This document shows positions 48,434 through 58,723 of a DNA stretch of 64,000 nt, in pieces (positions within the stretch are counted from its first letter, which is position 1; every line of letters starts with the position of its first letter). Both the position numbers and the translations under genes were made by a program. Where the stretch lies: assembly GCF_964253085.1 (NCBI RefSeq), contig NZ_CAXUQH020000001.1:2666001-2730000 (forward strand). The letters run 5' to 3'. The notes below the pieces were generated by a model that was not told where the DNA came from, did not search any database, and saw only the letters and a program-made list of their open reading frames with translations. The stretch comes from Paenibacillus_E sp964253085 (GTDB lineage: Bacteria > Bacillota > Bacilli > Paenibacillales > NBRC-103111).

Positions 48434-50227
48434 ATGGCATCGAACCCTTTTCGGCTGCACAAAAGCATTTTTGCCAAATTTACACTCTCTTTCATTTCGG
48501 TAGGTCTCATCCCACTGCTCATTCTAAGTTATATTTCCCTGCAGACGTTCAGCGGCTTCATGGAGCGTTATGCGACGAATAACTATGAGCAAATGCTGCT
48601 GTTTGCGAGCCGAAATGTGGATGATATGTTTGTCAAATATAACAACATTTCCAAACTCATGTACTCCTACGGGGTTGGCGGGCTCTATGGCCAATTGGGA
48701 CAAGCAATTGCAGCGCAAAGCAAGGAAAAAGACATCAGATTAACGATGACAATTAACGATTTCTTGCAAACGGTGTTGTATACAGAACGTAATCTGCAAA
48801 GTGTCTTTTTTGTTCTGCCGAACGGGACTTTTGAAAGCCTATCTAAGAACAATGTTGCTCTGGATTACCAATATCCATATCCAAAGGTCGAATGGAAAGA
48901 GCAGACGAAGCTCAATCGTAACGGACTCAGCTTTTTCCCGACACACAAACAGGATTATTTTCTTGGGGCTACGGATCCAGTGATGACGTTTGGCCGCAAC
49001 CTTACGGATGTACTGGGTTCATCCAAGGTTGAAGGTGATATTGTCGGTACCTTTTACATGGACGTGGGACTTGGTGTGTTTACTGAGATTTTTAAACAGA
49101 TGGTCCTGAATAAACAAGATACAGTCTATGTCGTAGATAATCAGGGGATTATCTTATACAGCAATCAATTAGAGCTAATCGGTACGGTTTTCCACGCCAA
49201 TACGTCGGATGATTTCTTACATCTGCAACAGGCAACAGCAGAGAATAACATCCAAATTGTCGGTGAGTTTTATAAAAAAGAACTGTTTCTCAAGGTCGAA
49301 CAGCTCATACGGACGATTACGATTGTCATTGGCCTGTGTATCGTTTCGTTGATTGTGGTAGCAGTTTGGTTCTCGAATCGCTTTTCTAATCCGATTCGTA
49401 GTATTACGCGAGAAATGGCGAAGGTGGAATCCGGTAATTTCGATACGAATGTAACCGTGAAGACAGCGGATGAGTTGGGGCTTCTTTCTCATGGCTTTAA
49501 TAAAATGGTAGGGCGACTGAAGGAATACATTGACGTGGTGTATGTTGCGCAGATTAAGCAGAAGCAAGCTGAACTGAACGCATTGAAAAGCCAGATCAGG
49601 CCGCATTATTTGTACAATACGCTGGAAGTGATTCGGATGAGCGCTGTTGCGGAAGATGCGAACGAGGTGGGCGATATGATTTTGTCATTATCACATCAGC
49701 TCAAGTATGTACTCGATTACGGTGAAGAAACCGTTACAATCAAGTCAGAGAAGACGAATGTGGAGCAATACTTTCAATTGATGGTGATCAGGTACGGCGA
49801 GCATAGGCTAGGTTTAGACTTCCGGTTCGATGCGGACTTAATGGACTGTGCGATTCCGAAGCTGTCCCTGCAGCCGATCGTCGAAAACGCCATTTATCAT
49901 GGTATTATGCCAAAGTCAGGGAAAGGTACGATTCGCATTTCAATTGAAAAGCTACCAGATAACCTGCTTAGTGTCACGGTGGACGACGATGGCGTAGGGA
50001 TGAGTGAAGATACACTTGAACGGGTTCGGCTAAAGTTGGCTAAGGGCAGCTCGCTAGATATAGGGAGCAGTATAGGGCTAATTAATGTCCATGAGCGCAT
50101 TGTGGCGCTTTATGGGCATGGTTATGGCGTAGAGATCAACAGCAGCCAACATATTGGTACTACTGTCCGTTTAGTCATTCCGTTAACGAAAGAGGTGAGC
50201 GTCCGTGTTGAACGCCATTCTAGCTGA
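48434..50227 (+). CDS. sensor histidine kinase, YesM type
   Basis: 597 residues: membrane helix about 15-38, extracytoplasmic Cache-like sensor about 40-285, second helix about 288-312, HAMP about 313-366, then a His-kinase domain of the LytS/YesM kind. The phospho-acceptor is H391 in SQIRPHYLYNTL, followed by N- and G-boxes (IVENAIYHGI, VDDDGVGM). It overlaps the response-regulator gene by 23 bases, so the pair is co-translated. It probably senses an extracellular sugar or liganded binding protein and controls the importer at 52075-55244. Confidence 0.92.
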   Translation: MASNPFRLHKSIFAKFTLSFISVGLIPLLILSYISLQTFSGFMERYATNNYEQMLLFASRNVDDMFVKYNNISKLMYSYGVGGLYGQLGQAIAAQSKEKDIRLTMTINDFLQTVLYTERNLQSVFFVLPNGTFESLSKNNVALDYQYPYPKVEWKEQTKLNRNGLSFFPTHKQDYFLGATDPVMTFGRNLTDVLGSSKVEGDIVGTFYMDVGLGVFTEIFKQMVLNKQDTVYVVDNQGIILYSNQLELIGTVFHANTSDDFLHLQQATAENNIQIVGEFYKKELFLKVEQLIRTITIVIGLCIVSLIVVAVWFSNRFSNPIRSITREMAKVESGNFDTNVTVKTADELGLLSHGFNKMVGRLKEYIDVVYVAQIKQKQAELNALKSQIRPHYLYNTLEVIRMSAVAEDANEVGDMILSLSHQLKYVLDYGEETVTIKSEKTNVEQYFQLMVIRYGEHRLGLDFRFDADLMDCAIPKLSLQPIVENAIYHGIMPKSGKGTIRISIEKLPDNLLSVTVDDDGVGMSEDTLERVRLKLAKGSSLDIGSSIGLINVHERIVALYGHGYGVEINSSQHIGTTVRLVIPLTKEVSVRVERHSS

Positions 50228-51806
50228 TGATGAACCGATCATTATCAAAGGATTAAAAAAGCTCATTCCATGGGAAGAGCTAGGCATTACGATCGTAGGT
50301 GAAGCGATGACCGGCAGAGGTTTGATGGAGCAGATTGAACTAAAGCGGCCTGATCTCGTCATCACGGATATTAGCATGCCGGACGGTTCGGGCATCGATG
50401 TGATCAAGGAGGTACAACGGCGGCAGTTGCATACGAAAATTATTTTCGTCAGTGCGTATCAGGAGTTTTCCTATGCCAAGGATGCGTTAGCCTTCGGTGC
50501 GGTCGATTATTTGGTGAAGCCGATCGAGAAGAGTCTGCTGCTCGAGGCGGTAGGGAAAGCGATGACGCAGCTGAAGGAAGCGAATGAAGACCAATCCTCC
50601 AAAGGTAAACTGGCCGTTTATGAACAAAAAGATAAGAAGACGCAGCTCGAGGAGCTATTTGACAGGCTTACCCAAGGAGATATTCGGTGGGAGGAAGCAC
50701 AGCGCAAGCTTCAGGCCTTGAATACGCAGTTTATGGACCCATGTTTCAGCGTGCTGTATGTTGAGCTTGTTCATGTACAGTTACAGGATGGCAGATGGGG
50801 GGAGCATGAGAAGCGTCTAGTAGTGTTTGCGGTATCCAATTTAGTAGATGAGCTGATCCAACTTTATGGCAGCGGTCTCGTCATTCGAAAAGGCGAAAAT
50901 TTATGCGTCATTGTGAATCACATGCGTGTTGAGGATGATTTGCAGCATCTTGCGAGCGAAATGCGGGATAAGATTTTATTTTATCTTAAAATTCATGTGA
51001 CGATCTGTATCGGAATGCCGGTGCTCAGCCTGCAGGACATTAAACAGTCCTATAACTCGGCTGTTGAGACGATGAACTATAGCTATTTTGAAACGGAAGG
51101 GACGATTCTGTCCTGGTCACAGACTGAACGGAGTGGCAGATCAGATCATCTTTTGGCAGATACCAAGCAGGCCGTGATTAAAGCGGTCGTTGCCAAGGAT
51201 AAGCAGTTGGTGCAGGAGCTGTTGGGGAGCTTCTTTGAGCAAGCAGCCAACAATGCCAATGGTCGCAAAGAATCCGCGGTATTAATGGCGTATGCCTTAT
51301 TAACAGACTTGATGGAGGAAATGTTGGCAGTGGGGATCGCCCTTCAGGTGTCGCCGGAACAGCTGAAAGATTGGCAGCAGCAAATGCATCAATTTCACCG
51401 TTTTAGTGATCTTAGAGATTTCATAACGGATCGCATTTTGGACATACTGGAACAAGTAAGCACTGCAGGCGGTAGCCGCGAAGCGCAGCAGATGAAGATT
51501 ATTAAGGAATATATTGAGGAGCACTATAGCGAAAATATCACTCTGGAAAGCATGGCTTCCCAAGTGTTTATGAACCCGTATTATTTTAGCAGCTTCTTTA
51601 AAAAGCACACGCATGAGAATTTTAAGCAGTACGTCACGAACATCCGGATGAAAAATGCAGTCCGATTGCTCTTGCAAACAGATCTGCTCGTTTACGAAAT
51701 TGCTGAGCAGGTGGGCTACCATAATCCAAGGCAATTCAGCGACATGTTCAAGAAAAGTTATGGCAAGCTTCCGCAAGAATATAAGAGTCAAATCAAGGGG
51801 AACTAG
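50205..51806 (+). CDS. response regulator with AraC-type output, YesN type
   Basis: 533 residues. The GTG start at 50205 has GAGGTG 7 bases upstream; TTG 50208 is possible. The receiver domain has acidic pair D8-D9, phospho-acceptor D55 (LVITDISMPDG) and the K of YLVKPIEKS near 108. A long middle region follows, then two helix-turn-helix units at about 430-530 (TLESMASQVFMNPYYFSSFFKK and VYEIAEQVGYHNPRQFSDMFKK). It is the partner of the kinase at 48434 and probably activates the importer genes that follow. Confidence 0.93.
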   Translation: MLNAILADDEPIIIKGLKKLIPWEELGITIVGEAMTGRGLMEQIELKRPDLVITDISMPDGSGIDVIKEVQRRQLHTKIIFVSAYQEFSYAKDALAFGAVDYLVKPIEKSLLLEAVGKAMTQLKEANEDQSSKGKLAVYEQKDKKTQLEELFDRLTQGDIRWEEAQRKLQALNTQFMDPCFSVLYVELVHVQLQDGRWGEHEKRLVVFAVSNLVDELIQLYGSGLVIRKGENLCVIVNHMRVEDDLQHLASEMRDKILFYLKIHVTICIGMPVLSLQDIKQSYNSAVETMNYSYFETEGTILSWSQTERSGRSDHLLADTKQAVIKAVVAKDKQLVQELLGSFFEQAANNANGRKESAVLMAYALLTDLMEEMLAVGIALQVSPEQLKDWQQQMHQFHRFSDLRDFITDRILDILEQVSTAGGSREAQQMKIIKEYIEEHYSENITLESMASQVFMNPYYFSSFFKKHTHENFKQYVTNIRMKNAVRLLLQTDLLVYEIAEQVGYHNPRQFSDMFKKSYGKLPQEYKSQIKGN

Positions 51807-51830
51807 TTAGGAATTTTAATTGTTCTGGGG

Positions 51831-51881
51831 AACAGCTTCTGCTTAGCTTCGTTTTGAAGCGTTGGCGAAAGCTGTTTTTTT
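51831..51881 (+). terminator. terminator after the two-component pair
   Basis: AACAGCTT pairs with AAGCTGTT across a structured loop with an inner GCTTCG-TTTT-GAAGC hairpin, followed by seven Ts. The next 190 bases should hold the importer promoter, but I see no clear -35/-10. Confidence 0.75.
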
Positions 51882-52074
51882 ATGTCGATTATCTCCAAAG
51901 CATGCGATCACATCTTCTTAAATTCATGCATATCGAGCTTAAAAAACTTCATTCTAAACGATTTGGGCGTATGTTAGTCTTAAATCAAGGAACAGAACAG
52001 TACCTGATGAGTCGAAGCACACAGCTTGAGTTGTTCACAAGAAGCTAGATATTAAAGGGAGGTTACTTTCAACC

Positions 52075-53418
52075 ATGGTTAAAACATTTTCCAAAGTACT
52101 CGTAGGATCGACAGCATTAGCACTCATATTGGCAGGCTGCGGTAACAACAGTGATTCCGCAACTTCAACTTCAAGCGCCGCTCCAGCTGGCACAGCTGCA
52201 GCGACGACGGCTCCGAAGAAAGACGTAACATTCAGTGTCATTTATGCAACTGGTGATCCAGCGACCAAACAAGCAGTAGCGGATGCCATTGCTGCATACA
52301 CGAAAGCAAACCCGAATGTAAAGATCAAAGATTTGAGTGAAACAACGACAGCTGCTTACCTAGACTTTTTGAAAACGAAAGATGCAGTTGGCGAATTCCC
52401 AGATCTTGTGGAAATGCGTGATACACAATTGTTCGCAGACGCCGGCAAGTTGGCTGAACTTCCCAAAGATCTACAAGGTTTGTTTGAAAGTGTGCCACAA
52501 GTAAACGGCAAGGTCTACAATGCGCCAATCTCGCTACCTGCACCCCAAGGGATTATTTACAGCAAGAAAGCTTACGCAGAGGCAGGCATTACAGATGAGC
52601 CTAAAACATATGCAGATTTCATCGCAGCTCAAGAAAAACTGAAAGCAAAAGGCATTTCACCGATCGTAGTCGGTGGTAAAGATATTTTCCACTGGGGCTT
52701 CTGGGTCAATAAATTCTTGATCGACGAAGTTTTCATCAATGATGCGGATTGGAACGCTAAGCGTTCTGAAGGTAAAGTGAGCTTTACAGATGCTGGTCCT
52801 GCGAAAGCGATGCAACTGATGACAGATCTGTTCACCAAAGGTTACGTGGACAAAGGTTACATGAGTACGGCGGATAATCAAACGGCTTCCATGCTCGTAA
52901 CTGGTAAAGCAGCAAGCTTGTTCTCTGGTCCTTGGATGTTCCCAACGATCGCACAAGCGGATCCGAAATTTGACTTCGGCTGGTACCCTGTACCGGATCA
53001 AAAAGGTGTAGTAAACGTTGTTGGTCTTGCACAACCAGCAGGTTGGTCTTTATCAGCGAATGCAGCGAAAGATGCCGATAAAACAGCTGCCATCTCGGAT
53101 TTCATCAAATTCTTCTTCAGCAAAGAGCAATATCCGAAATACTTGAAAGTTGCAAGCGCAATCCCATCAACAAAAGAAAAAATGAACTATGAAGCTTCCC
53201 CGCAATTGCAAGAAGTGTTGACGATGATGGCAGACCCGAATGTAAAGAAATCGCTTCAAATCAATAACTTCTGGGGAGCTAACCAAATCCCTCCGCAATT
53301 CCGTAACTGGTTCTACAAATCCGTTCAAGATTGGTTAGTAAAAGGTGATTTCAGTGCTGATTACTTGAAAAAAGCGGATGCTGAGTGGGACACTGAAGTG
53401 AAGGCAATGAAAAAATAA
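52075..53418 (+). CDS. carbohydrate ABC transporter substrate-binding lipoprotein (family 1)
   Basis: 447 residues. AAGGGAGG precedes the ATG. The signal ends LILAGC|GN, a lipobox, and an Ala/Ser/Thr-rich linker follows. The mature domain begins DVTFSVIYATGDPATKQAVADAIAAY and shows YSKKAYAEAGI, GKAASLFSGPWMFP and QAKF-type C-terminal features of oligosaccharide-binding proteins. It is the binding component for permeases 53510 and 54414, controlled by the upstream two-component system. The sugar is unknown; the GH127 gene nearby makes arabinose-containing oligosaccharides one option. Confidence 0.9.
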   Translation: MVKTFSKVLVGSTALALILAGCGNNSDSATSTSSAAPAGTAAATTAPKKDVTFSVIYATGDPATKQAVADAIAAYTKANPNVKIKDLSETTTAAYLDFLKTKDAVGEFPDLVEMRDTQLFADAGKLAELPKDLQGLFESVPQVNGKVYNAPISLPAPQGIIYSKKAYAEAGITDEPKTYADFIAAQEKLKAKGISPIVVGGKDIFHWGFWVNKFLIDEVFINDADWNAKRSEGKVSFTDAGPAKAMQLMTDLFTKGYVDKGYMSTADNQTASMLVTGKAASLFSGPWMFPTIAQADPKFDFGWYPVPDQKGVVNVVGLAQPAGWSLSANAAKDADKTAAISDFIKFFFSKEQYPKYLKVASAIPSTKEKMNYEASPQLQEVLTMMADPNVKKSLQINNFWGANQIPPQFRNWFYKSVQDWLVKGDFSADYLKKADAEWDTEVKAMKK

Positions 53419-53442
53419 GAAATAAAAAGGCTGCAAACGGAG

Positions 53443-53469
53443 AACCTCTGCGTCACTTGCGGAGGTTTT
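53443..53469 (+). promoter_or_regulatory. stem-loop between binding-protein and permease genes
   Basis: AACCTC (53443-53448) pairs with GAGGTT (53462-53467), followed by a short TTTTC. It is probably a weak terminator or message-stabilising hairpin, like the one at 11625. Confidence 0.5.
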
Positions 53470-53509
53470 CCTGCTACTGCCTTCAAAATTCAATAGGAGG
53501 CATAAGAGA

Positions 53510-54412
53510 ATGAACACCATACAGCCTATTAAAAGAAAAAGAAAATGGCTAACCTTTTCCGTCGTGTTTCTTATTCCTGCACTGATCCTCTATACCTTGT
53601 TCGTCATGGTACCGACAGCGAGTAGTATCTACCTTAGCTTTACATCCTGGGACGGCGTTAGTCCGGATATTCGCTTCATTGGATTTGATAATTTCGTAGA
53701 GATGTGGCACAGTGAGCGCGTACATAATGCGCTGAAAAATACGTTAATCCTGTCCGTTGTCTTAGTTATTATAGAAAATGCCGTTGCCTTGCTGCTGGCG
53801 ATGCTGGTAGATCAGGTGAAATGGTTCCGCAACTTGTTTCGCAGTATTTTTTACTTCCCGACGCTTCTCAGCGGGATTGTAATGGGATTTGTCTGGACGA
53901 TTATTCTGAATTACAACTTCGGTGTAGTTACGCAATTGCTCGATAAACTGCATCTTTCCTTCTTGAATATTGATTGGCTTGGAAATCCGGATTACGCATT
54001 GATCGCTATCATTTTTGCAACTGTATGGAAAGGCGCCGGCTATTATATGATTATTTATTTGGCTGGTCTGCAAGGCATTCCGCCAGAACTGTCAGAAGCC
54101 GCAAGTATTGATGGAGCGAACCGCTGGCAGCAATTCCGCCACATCACGTTCCCTCTGCTGGCAGGTGCCTTTACGGTGTGCATGATGTTGTCGATGATTG
54201 CGTCCCTCAAAATATTCGATCAGATTGCCGTCATGACAGATGGTGGACCTGGTTTTGCTACCGAAACATTGACGTACATTATTTATAAAGTCGGATTTGG
54301 CGAACTACGACAAGGTTTTGGTACGGCGCTATCGCTTGTCCTCTTTATCCTGATCCTAATCGTATCACTCGTTCAAATTAAGCTGCTTCGCAGCAGGGAG
54401 GTGCAGTTATAA
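53510..54412 (+). CDS. carbohydrate ABC importer permease 1 (MalF/UgpA type)
   Basis: 300 residues with six membrane segments and the EAA loop EAASIDGANRWQQFRHITFPLL. TAGGAGGC precedes the ATG. It ends one base before the next permease. No ATPase is encoded nearby. Confidence 0.92.
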   Translation: MNTIQPIKRKRKWLTFSVVFLIPALILYTLFVMVPTASSIYLSFTSWDGVSPDIRFIGFDNFVEMWHSERVHNALKNTLILSVVLVIIENAVALLLAMLVDQVKWFRNLFRSIFYFPTLLSGIVMGFVWTIILNYNFGVVTQLLDKLHLSFLNIDWLGNPDYALIAIIFATVWKGAGYYMIIYLAGLQGIPPELSEAASIDGANRWQQFRHITFPLLAGAFTVCMMLSMIASLKIFDQIAVMTDGGPGFATETLTYIIYKVGFGELRQGFGTALSLVLFILILIVSLVQIKLLRSREVQL

Positions 54413-54413
54413 G

Positions 54414-55244
54414 ATGAGAAAACAGAAAAGCATACTCGAGATTCTACTCTTTGCACTGACACTTATCCTTGCCATTATCTTCTTCTTCCCGATTTACTTC
54501 AGCTTGATTTCCGCTTTTAAAAGCAACGGTGCGATTATGCGGGATGCGATCTCGTTCCCGACCAGCTGGTACGTAGACAGCTTTGTGTATCTGTGGACCA
54601 AAACCGACTTCCCTAGAGCCATGGTAAACTCGATCATTTTAACCTTGAGCTCGATTGTCGCGATGATTGCGATTATCCCAATGGCCGCTTACGCGATTGA
54701 GCGGACGAATAAAAGATGGACGAATATGGTCTATATCTACTTTCTAGCGGGCATGATGATTCCCTTTCAAGTCTATATGATTCCACTGTTCAAAGAGATG
54801 AAAATGATGGGCTTCTACGGCAGCTTGAGTGGGCCAATTCTCATCTATATCTCCGGTTCGGTAGGATTCGGCGTGCTGCTTTATACAAGCTTTCTCAAAG
54901 GGGTGCCGCGTGAAATTGAGGAAGCAGCTGAAATTGACGGCTGCTCCAAGTACGGCATTTTCTGGCGCATTGTATTCCCGTTGCTAGGGCCGTGTACTGC
55001 GAGCTTGGTCGTGTTGAACGGTCTAGGCATTTGGAACGACTTCTTGATGCCAAGCTTGGTGCTGCCTTCGGATAAGCCTAAAACGATGATTGTTGAAATC
55101 TTCGGCTTCGTCGGCGAATATGCTTCCCAATGGGATATGGTATTTGCAGGTACCGCGATTTCAATTATCCCTGTTTTGATCGCGTTCATCGCGCTGCAGA
55201 AATACTTTGTCAAAGGGATTGCCGCGGGTGCAACGAAGGGCTAA
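54414..55244 (+). CDS. carbohydrate ABC importer permease 2 (MalG/UgpE type)
   Basis: 276 residues with six membrane segments, EAA loop EAAEIDGCSKYGIFWRIVFPLL and C-terminus YFVKGIAAGATKG. The ATG follows the previous stop by one base with GGGAGGTG upstream, so the two subunits are made together. Confidence 0.92.
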   Translation: MRKQKSILEILLFALTLILAIIFFFPIYFSLISAFKSNGAIMRDAISFPTSWYVDSFVYLWTKTDFPRAMVNSIILTLSSIVAMIAIIPMAAYAIERTNKRWTNMVYIYFLAGMMIPFQVYMIPLFKEMKMMGFYGSLSGPILIYISGSVGFGVLLYTSFLKGVPREIEEAAEIDGCSKYGIFWRIVFPLLGPCTASLVVLNGLGIWNDFLMPSLVLPSDKPKTMIVEIFGFVGEYASQWDMVFAGTAISIIPVLIAFIALQKYFVKGIAAGATKG

Positions 55245-55281
55245 TCGTGTTCTAGTGTGGATCAATTAGCTCCAGATAACC

Positions 55282-55321
55282 AAAAAGCAGTCAAGAGGAT
55301 ATGCCTCTATGACTGCTTTTT
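55282..55321. terminator. bidirectional terminator between convergent genes
   Basis: AAAAAGCAGTCA pairs with TGACTGCTTTTT, with an inner AGAGG/CCTCT extension. The A-tract on one side and T-tract on the other let it serve both the rightward importer operon and the leftward regulator. Confidence 0.9.
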
Positions 55322-55336
55322 ATCGTTCTCGAAAGT

Positions 55337-57574
55337 CTACTCTTTTACAAATTCATTTCTATACTGACTTGGTGTGCATCCTGTCGCCTTTTTAAAAGCG
55401 CTGAAGAAGTGGCTTCTGGTTTGGAATCCTGTCTTGGATGCAATGACAGCTAACGTATCCTCCGTGTTGACGAGTAAATATTTGACCTGCTCAATACGCT
55501 GAAGCAAGATGAAATCGGCTAAAGTGACTCCTGTGGCCTCTTTGAAAAGGTGTCTTAAATAGCTGGATGAGAAGCCAAGATGGTCGGCGATGATATCCGT
55601 TGATAGGAGAGGGTCTTGTAAATGATCCTGCACATACTCAATGATTTCTTGAACCAGTTCCCCCTTGCGGCCGCTAATTTGATTCTGGCTGAGGGACTCC
55701 ATGATACTGAAGATTTCTTGTTCGATCCAAGTTTGTGCTTCAGCGAGTGAAGAAAATCGATCTGTACGGAACTCTTCCAAGACGGAATCCTTCATCGTTG
55801 TGACCTTATTAAATGCTTTATATAAGCTATAGACGATCATTTGTAATTGGAACAAGCACTCTGAGTAGGAAATATGCTTTAGTTGGACCAGTAATCGGTC
55901 TAGTAGCGCAGTAGAACGTTCCGCATCATTCTGCTTAATCGCTTGGATCAGTTCGTTTAAAGCACTTTGATCCGGATAGATTTGTTCTTGTTGGAAGCTC
56001 TCTTCCAAGTCAGCGTCACAATAAATCTTATTCTCCCCATTAAAAAATTTAAGGAGCGATAGCTCATACACATCTTGATAGGATTGGCGTAAGTTATCCT
56101 GGATAGATAAGGTACTGCTCAAAGCGAGGGAGGTTCGAATTTGCAGCCATTTTTCGATTTTGATTCCTACGTTTTCTAAGAATTCTTTCATATCTGGTTG
56201 ACTTCTATTCTCGGTGAAGTCACGGGCACCCAACAATAAAACGATATGATCACTGCCCATATCAACGGATTCACACGTGTAATCTGCTTCGTGAAAGATT
56301 TCTTGTGCAATATTGCCCATGGCATATTTTAGCAGCTTTCGTGAGTTGTAATTATACGTATCTACGAAATACTTGTAGGTTTCAACCCGTAAGATGGCTA
56401 GATAAAGGTGTTCGCATGCCAATAGCGGAGACACTTCGTTACGAATATTTCCTTCAAGCTTTGTACCCTGCAGCAGCCATTGGCGTAGGAATTCTTCTTT
56501 CGCAATATGGCGATAATCCTTGAGTGAATGATTCATATCCTGAAGAGAATCCATGAGATATGTAAATCCACTTCGAATAATGTCCGCATCAGCACCGGAT
56601 TGTTGAATCGAATGAAGACCAAGCTTATTTTGCAATTCCTCGGATAGTTTACGAAAAGGACTTAATGTTCGGCGTGAGCTCCAAACGAATAATAGCAGCA
56701 TGAGGATCATGAGAACGATACACCAAAAGGCTAATTTCTGTTTGAAAGAATCAATGTTTTGAGTCAAGTAGCTTTCATCGACAACAAAATGCATGATCCA
56801 TTTTTCAATCGGCAGCTCGGCAGATGAAATCTTTCTTTGATCTTTACCAAGTGAATATGCAATGGGTTGAAACGGCTTGTCCGGAACTTGATAGTAGTTA
56901 TCCGTAAGCTCAACATTCGAAATGCTCTCACCAAGCATTAATTGTTTATTTTTATCCGTAATATTGATCTGTAAACCAACGGTATCTTCATTCTGCAGCA
57001 GGAACTTTTGGAGCTGATCTTTATTCAGCAGAATGACTAAGTAGCCAGAATTCGTTGACTGTGTGTTTGGCATGATCATTCCAATAAAGGACTCATTGCC
57101 GACCGTATGATTGAAATAGGAAATGTAAGAGGGACGTTCCTCTAGAATTTTTCGAATTATTCCTTGATCTTGAAAAGTATTGAAATCCTGCAGGCTCGTT
57201 GAGGTGTCTATAATTTTACGCGTTTTCGTATTTACCAAATAGATGGAATGGATGAAAGGTTGTAGGGATGCGAAGCGGCTAGCTGCATTGAAAGCATCTG
57301 CATCACTGAGTGGATCTCGCTGATCCGTGATAAGCCAATAGCTAATTGCGGTATCCTGATAGGTGCTTACGCCAAACGAGCGGATATGATCAAACGTAAA
57401 TAAGGTGTTTTGATAAGAATGCCGCATTTTAGCTAAAGAGAAGGTGTTGACGTCAGCAGTTGCTTGCTTGGAATATTCGTAAGACATGAATAAGGTAAAT
57501 GTAAGTAAGATCATGAATAACAGGCTGAGCATTGGCAACAGCAGAGGCATTTTGATCCGAGTTATGATTTTCAT
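55337..57574 (-). CDS. membrane-bound AraC-family regulator with extracytoplasmic sensor
   Basis: 745 residues from the ATG at 57574 (AGGGGGATACTC upstream); the open frame runs 111 bases further without a site. First membrane helix about 9-33, extracytoplasmic Cache-like region about 35-285, second helix about 290-310, long cytoplasmic linker, then two helix-turn-helix units at about 645-740 (LSTDIIADHLGFSSSYLRHLFKE and LAVIASKTGFQTRSHFFSAFKK). It is divergent from the Lpl-type permease gene at 57800 and is the likely local activator. It shares its architecture with the protein at 20254. Confidence 0.9.
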   Translation of the reverse strand: MKIITRIKMPLLLPMLSLLFMILLTFTLFMSYEYSKQATADVNTFSLAKMRHSYQNTLFTFDHIRSFGVSTYQDTAISYWLITDQRDPLSDADAFNAASRFASLQPFIHSIYLVNTKTRKIIDTSTSLQDFNTFQDQGIIRKILEERPSYISYFNHTVGNESFIGMIMPNTQSTNSGYLVILLNKDQLQKFLLQNEDTVGLQINITDKNKQLMLGESISNVELTDNYYQVPDKPFQPIAYSLGKDQRKISSAELPIEKWIMHFVVDESYLTQNIDSFKQKLAFWCIVLMILMLLLFVWSSRRTLSPFRKLSEELQNKLGLHSIQQSGADADIIRSGFTYLMDSLQDMNHSLKDYRHIAKEEFLRQWLLQGTKLEGNIRNEVSPLLACEHLYLAILRVETYKYFVDTYNYNSRKLLKYAMGNIAQEIFHEADYTCESVDMGSDHIVLLLGARDFTENRSQPDMKEFLENVGIKIEKWLQIRTSLALSSTLSIQDNLRQSYQDVYELSLLKFFNGENKIYCDADLEESFQQEQIYPDQSALNELIQAIKQNDAERSTALLDRLLVQLKHISYSECLFQLQMIVYSLYKAFNKVTTMKDSVLEEFRTDRFSSLAEAQTWIEQEIFSIMESLSQNQISGRKGELVQEIIEYVQDHLQDPLLSTDIIADHLGFSSSYLRHLFKEATGVTLADFILLQRIEQVKYLLVNTEDTLAVIASKTGFQTRSHFFSAFKKATGCTPSQYRNEFVKE

Positions 57575-57799
57575 GAGTATCCCCCTATAGTAGCTAACTT
57601 CTATTATAAGAAAGGTAGTTACTTCATGAAAGTACTTATTCTGCTTCGTTGTATTCAATATGGCTATTCGCATCTGTACAGCCATTTGAAGGACTGAATC
57701 GTCAATCTTCTGACTTTACCAGTCCTTACTCAGCGAATTATGATGAGCACATCGACAAGAGCTACCATTACAACAAAAAAGGTTTGAGGTGATTAACAG

Positions 57800-58711
57800 A
57801 TGGGTTTCTTCACAGAAATCAGAAAAAATGTCGATCTCTACATATTGGCATTGCCTGGTCTTCTATTTCTACTTATTTTCGCTTACGTCCCTATGTCGGG
57901 CCATTTGCTCGCGTTTAAGAAGTATCAACTTGCCAATGGGATATGGGGAAGTCCCTGGGTTGGATTTGATAATTTCAAATTCTTCTTTCAAGGTCATGAT
58001 TGGATTCAGGTAACCTTCAACACATTGTTCCTAAATGGTTTATTCATTATCTTCAGTTTACTCGTCTCTGCAAGCATTGCGATTTTCTTAAATGAGATTC
58101 GTGTGAAGTTGTTTAAAAAACTAGCACAATCCATTATATTCCTGCCCTATTTCATCTCATGGTTAGTGGTTAGTTTAATGGTGTTTGCGATCTTAAATAC
58201 AGGTGATGGCTTGCTGAACAAGTTCCTAATCACCATGGGACTGCCCGAAGTAGCTTGGTTCCAGAAGTCGGGTGCTTGGCCCGCCATCTTAACCATCATC
58301 TATGTGTGGAAATTTGCAGGCTATTACTCGGTTATTTTCCTAGCTTCTATTACTGGAATCTCATCCGATTATTATGAAGCAGCCCAAATTGATGGTGCAT
58401 CACGGTTTCAACAAATCATCCACATCACAATTCCGTTACTTAGACCGATTATTATCATGCTTGCCTTACTGGGTGTCGGTCGGATCTTCTATGGCGACTT
58501 TGGCATGATTTATGGAATCGTTGGTGACAACGGAGTCCTCTTCTCGACAACGGATGTCATTGATACGTATTCGTTCCGTGCCTTGCGTCAGCTAGGGAAT
58601 TTCAGCATGTCGGCAGCCGTTGTTTTTTATCAATCTATTATGGGATTGATTTGTATCCTCGTGTTTAACGGATTAGTCCGCAAAATCGATAAAGATTCAA
58701 GTTTGTTCTAG
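57800..58711 (+). CDS. ABC importer permease (LplB/YteP type)
   Basis: 303 residues with six membrane segments, YVPMSGHLLAFKKYQLANG (the LplB first-loop pattern), NEIRVKLFKKLAQSIIFLP and EAA loop EAAQIDGASRFQQIIHITIPLLRP. TTTGAGGTG precedes the ATG. Unlike the other operons here, the permeases come first and the binding protein third. Confidence 0.92.
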   Translation: MGFFTEIRKNVDLYILALPGLLFLLIFAYVPMSGHLLAFKKYQLANGIWGSPWVGFDNFKFFFQGHDWIQVTFNTLFLNGLFIIFSLLVSASIAIFLNEIRVKLFKKLAQSIIFLPYFISWLVVSLMVFAILNTGDGLLNKFLITMGLPEVAWFQKSGAWPAILTIIYVWKFAGYYSVIFLASITGISSDYYEAAQIDGASRFQQIIHITIPLLRPIIIMLALLGVGRIFYGDFGMIYGIVGDNGVLFSTTDVIDTYSFRALRQLGNFSMSAAVVFYQSIMGLICILVFNGLVRKIDKDSSLF

Positions 58712-58723
58712 GGGGTTAACCGT

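Noticed and set aside
51854..52048. 64-residue ORF before the binding-protein gene
   Set aside because: It starts inside the terminator hairpin, has no ribosome site and resembles no protein I know.
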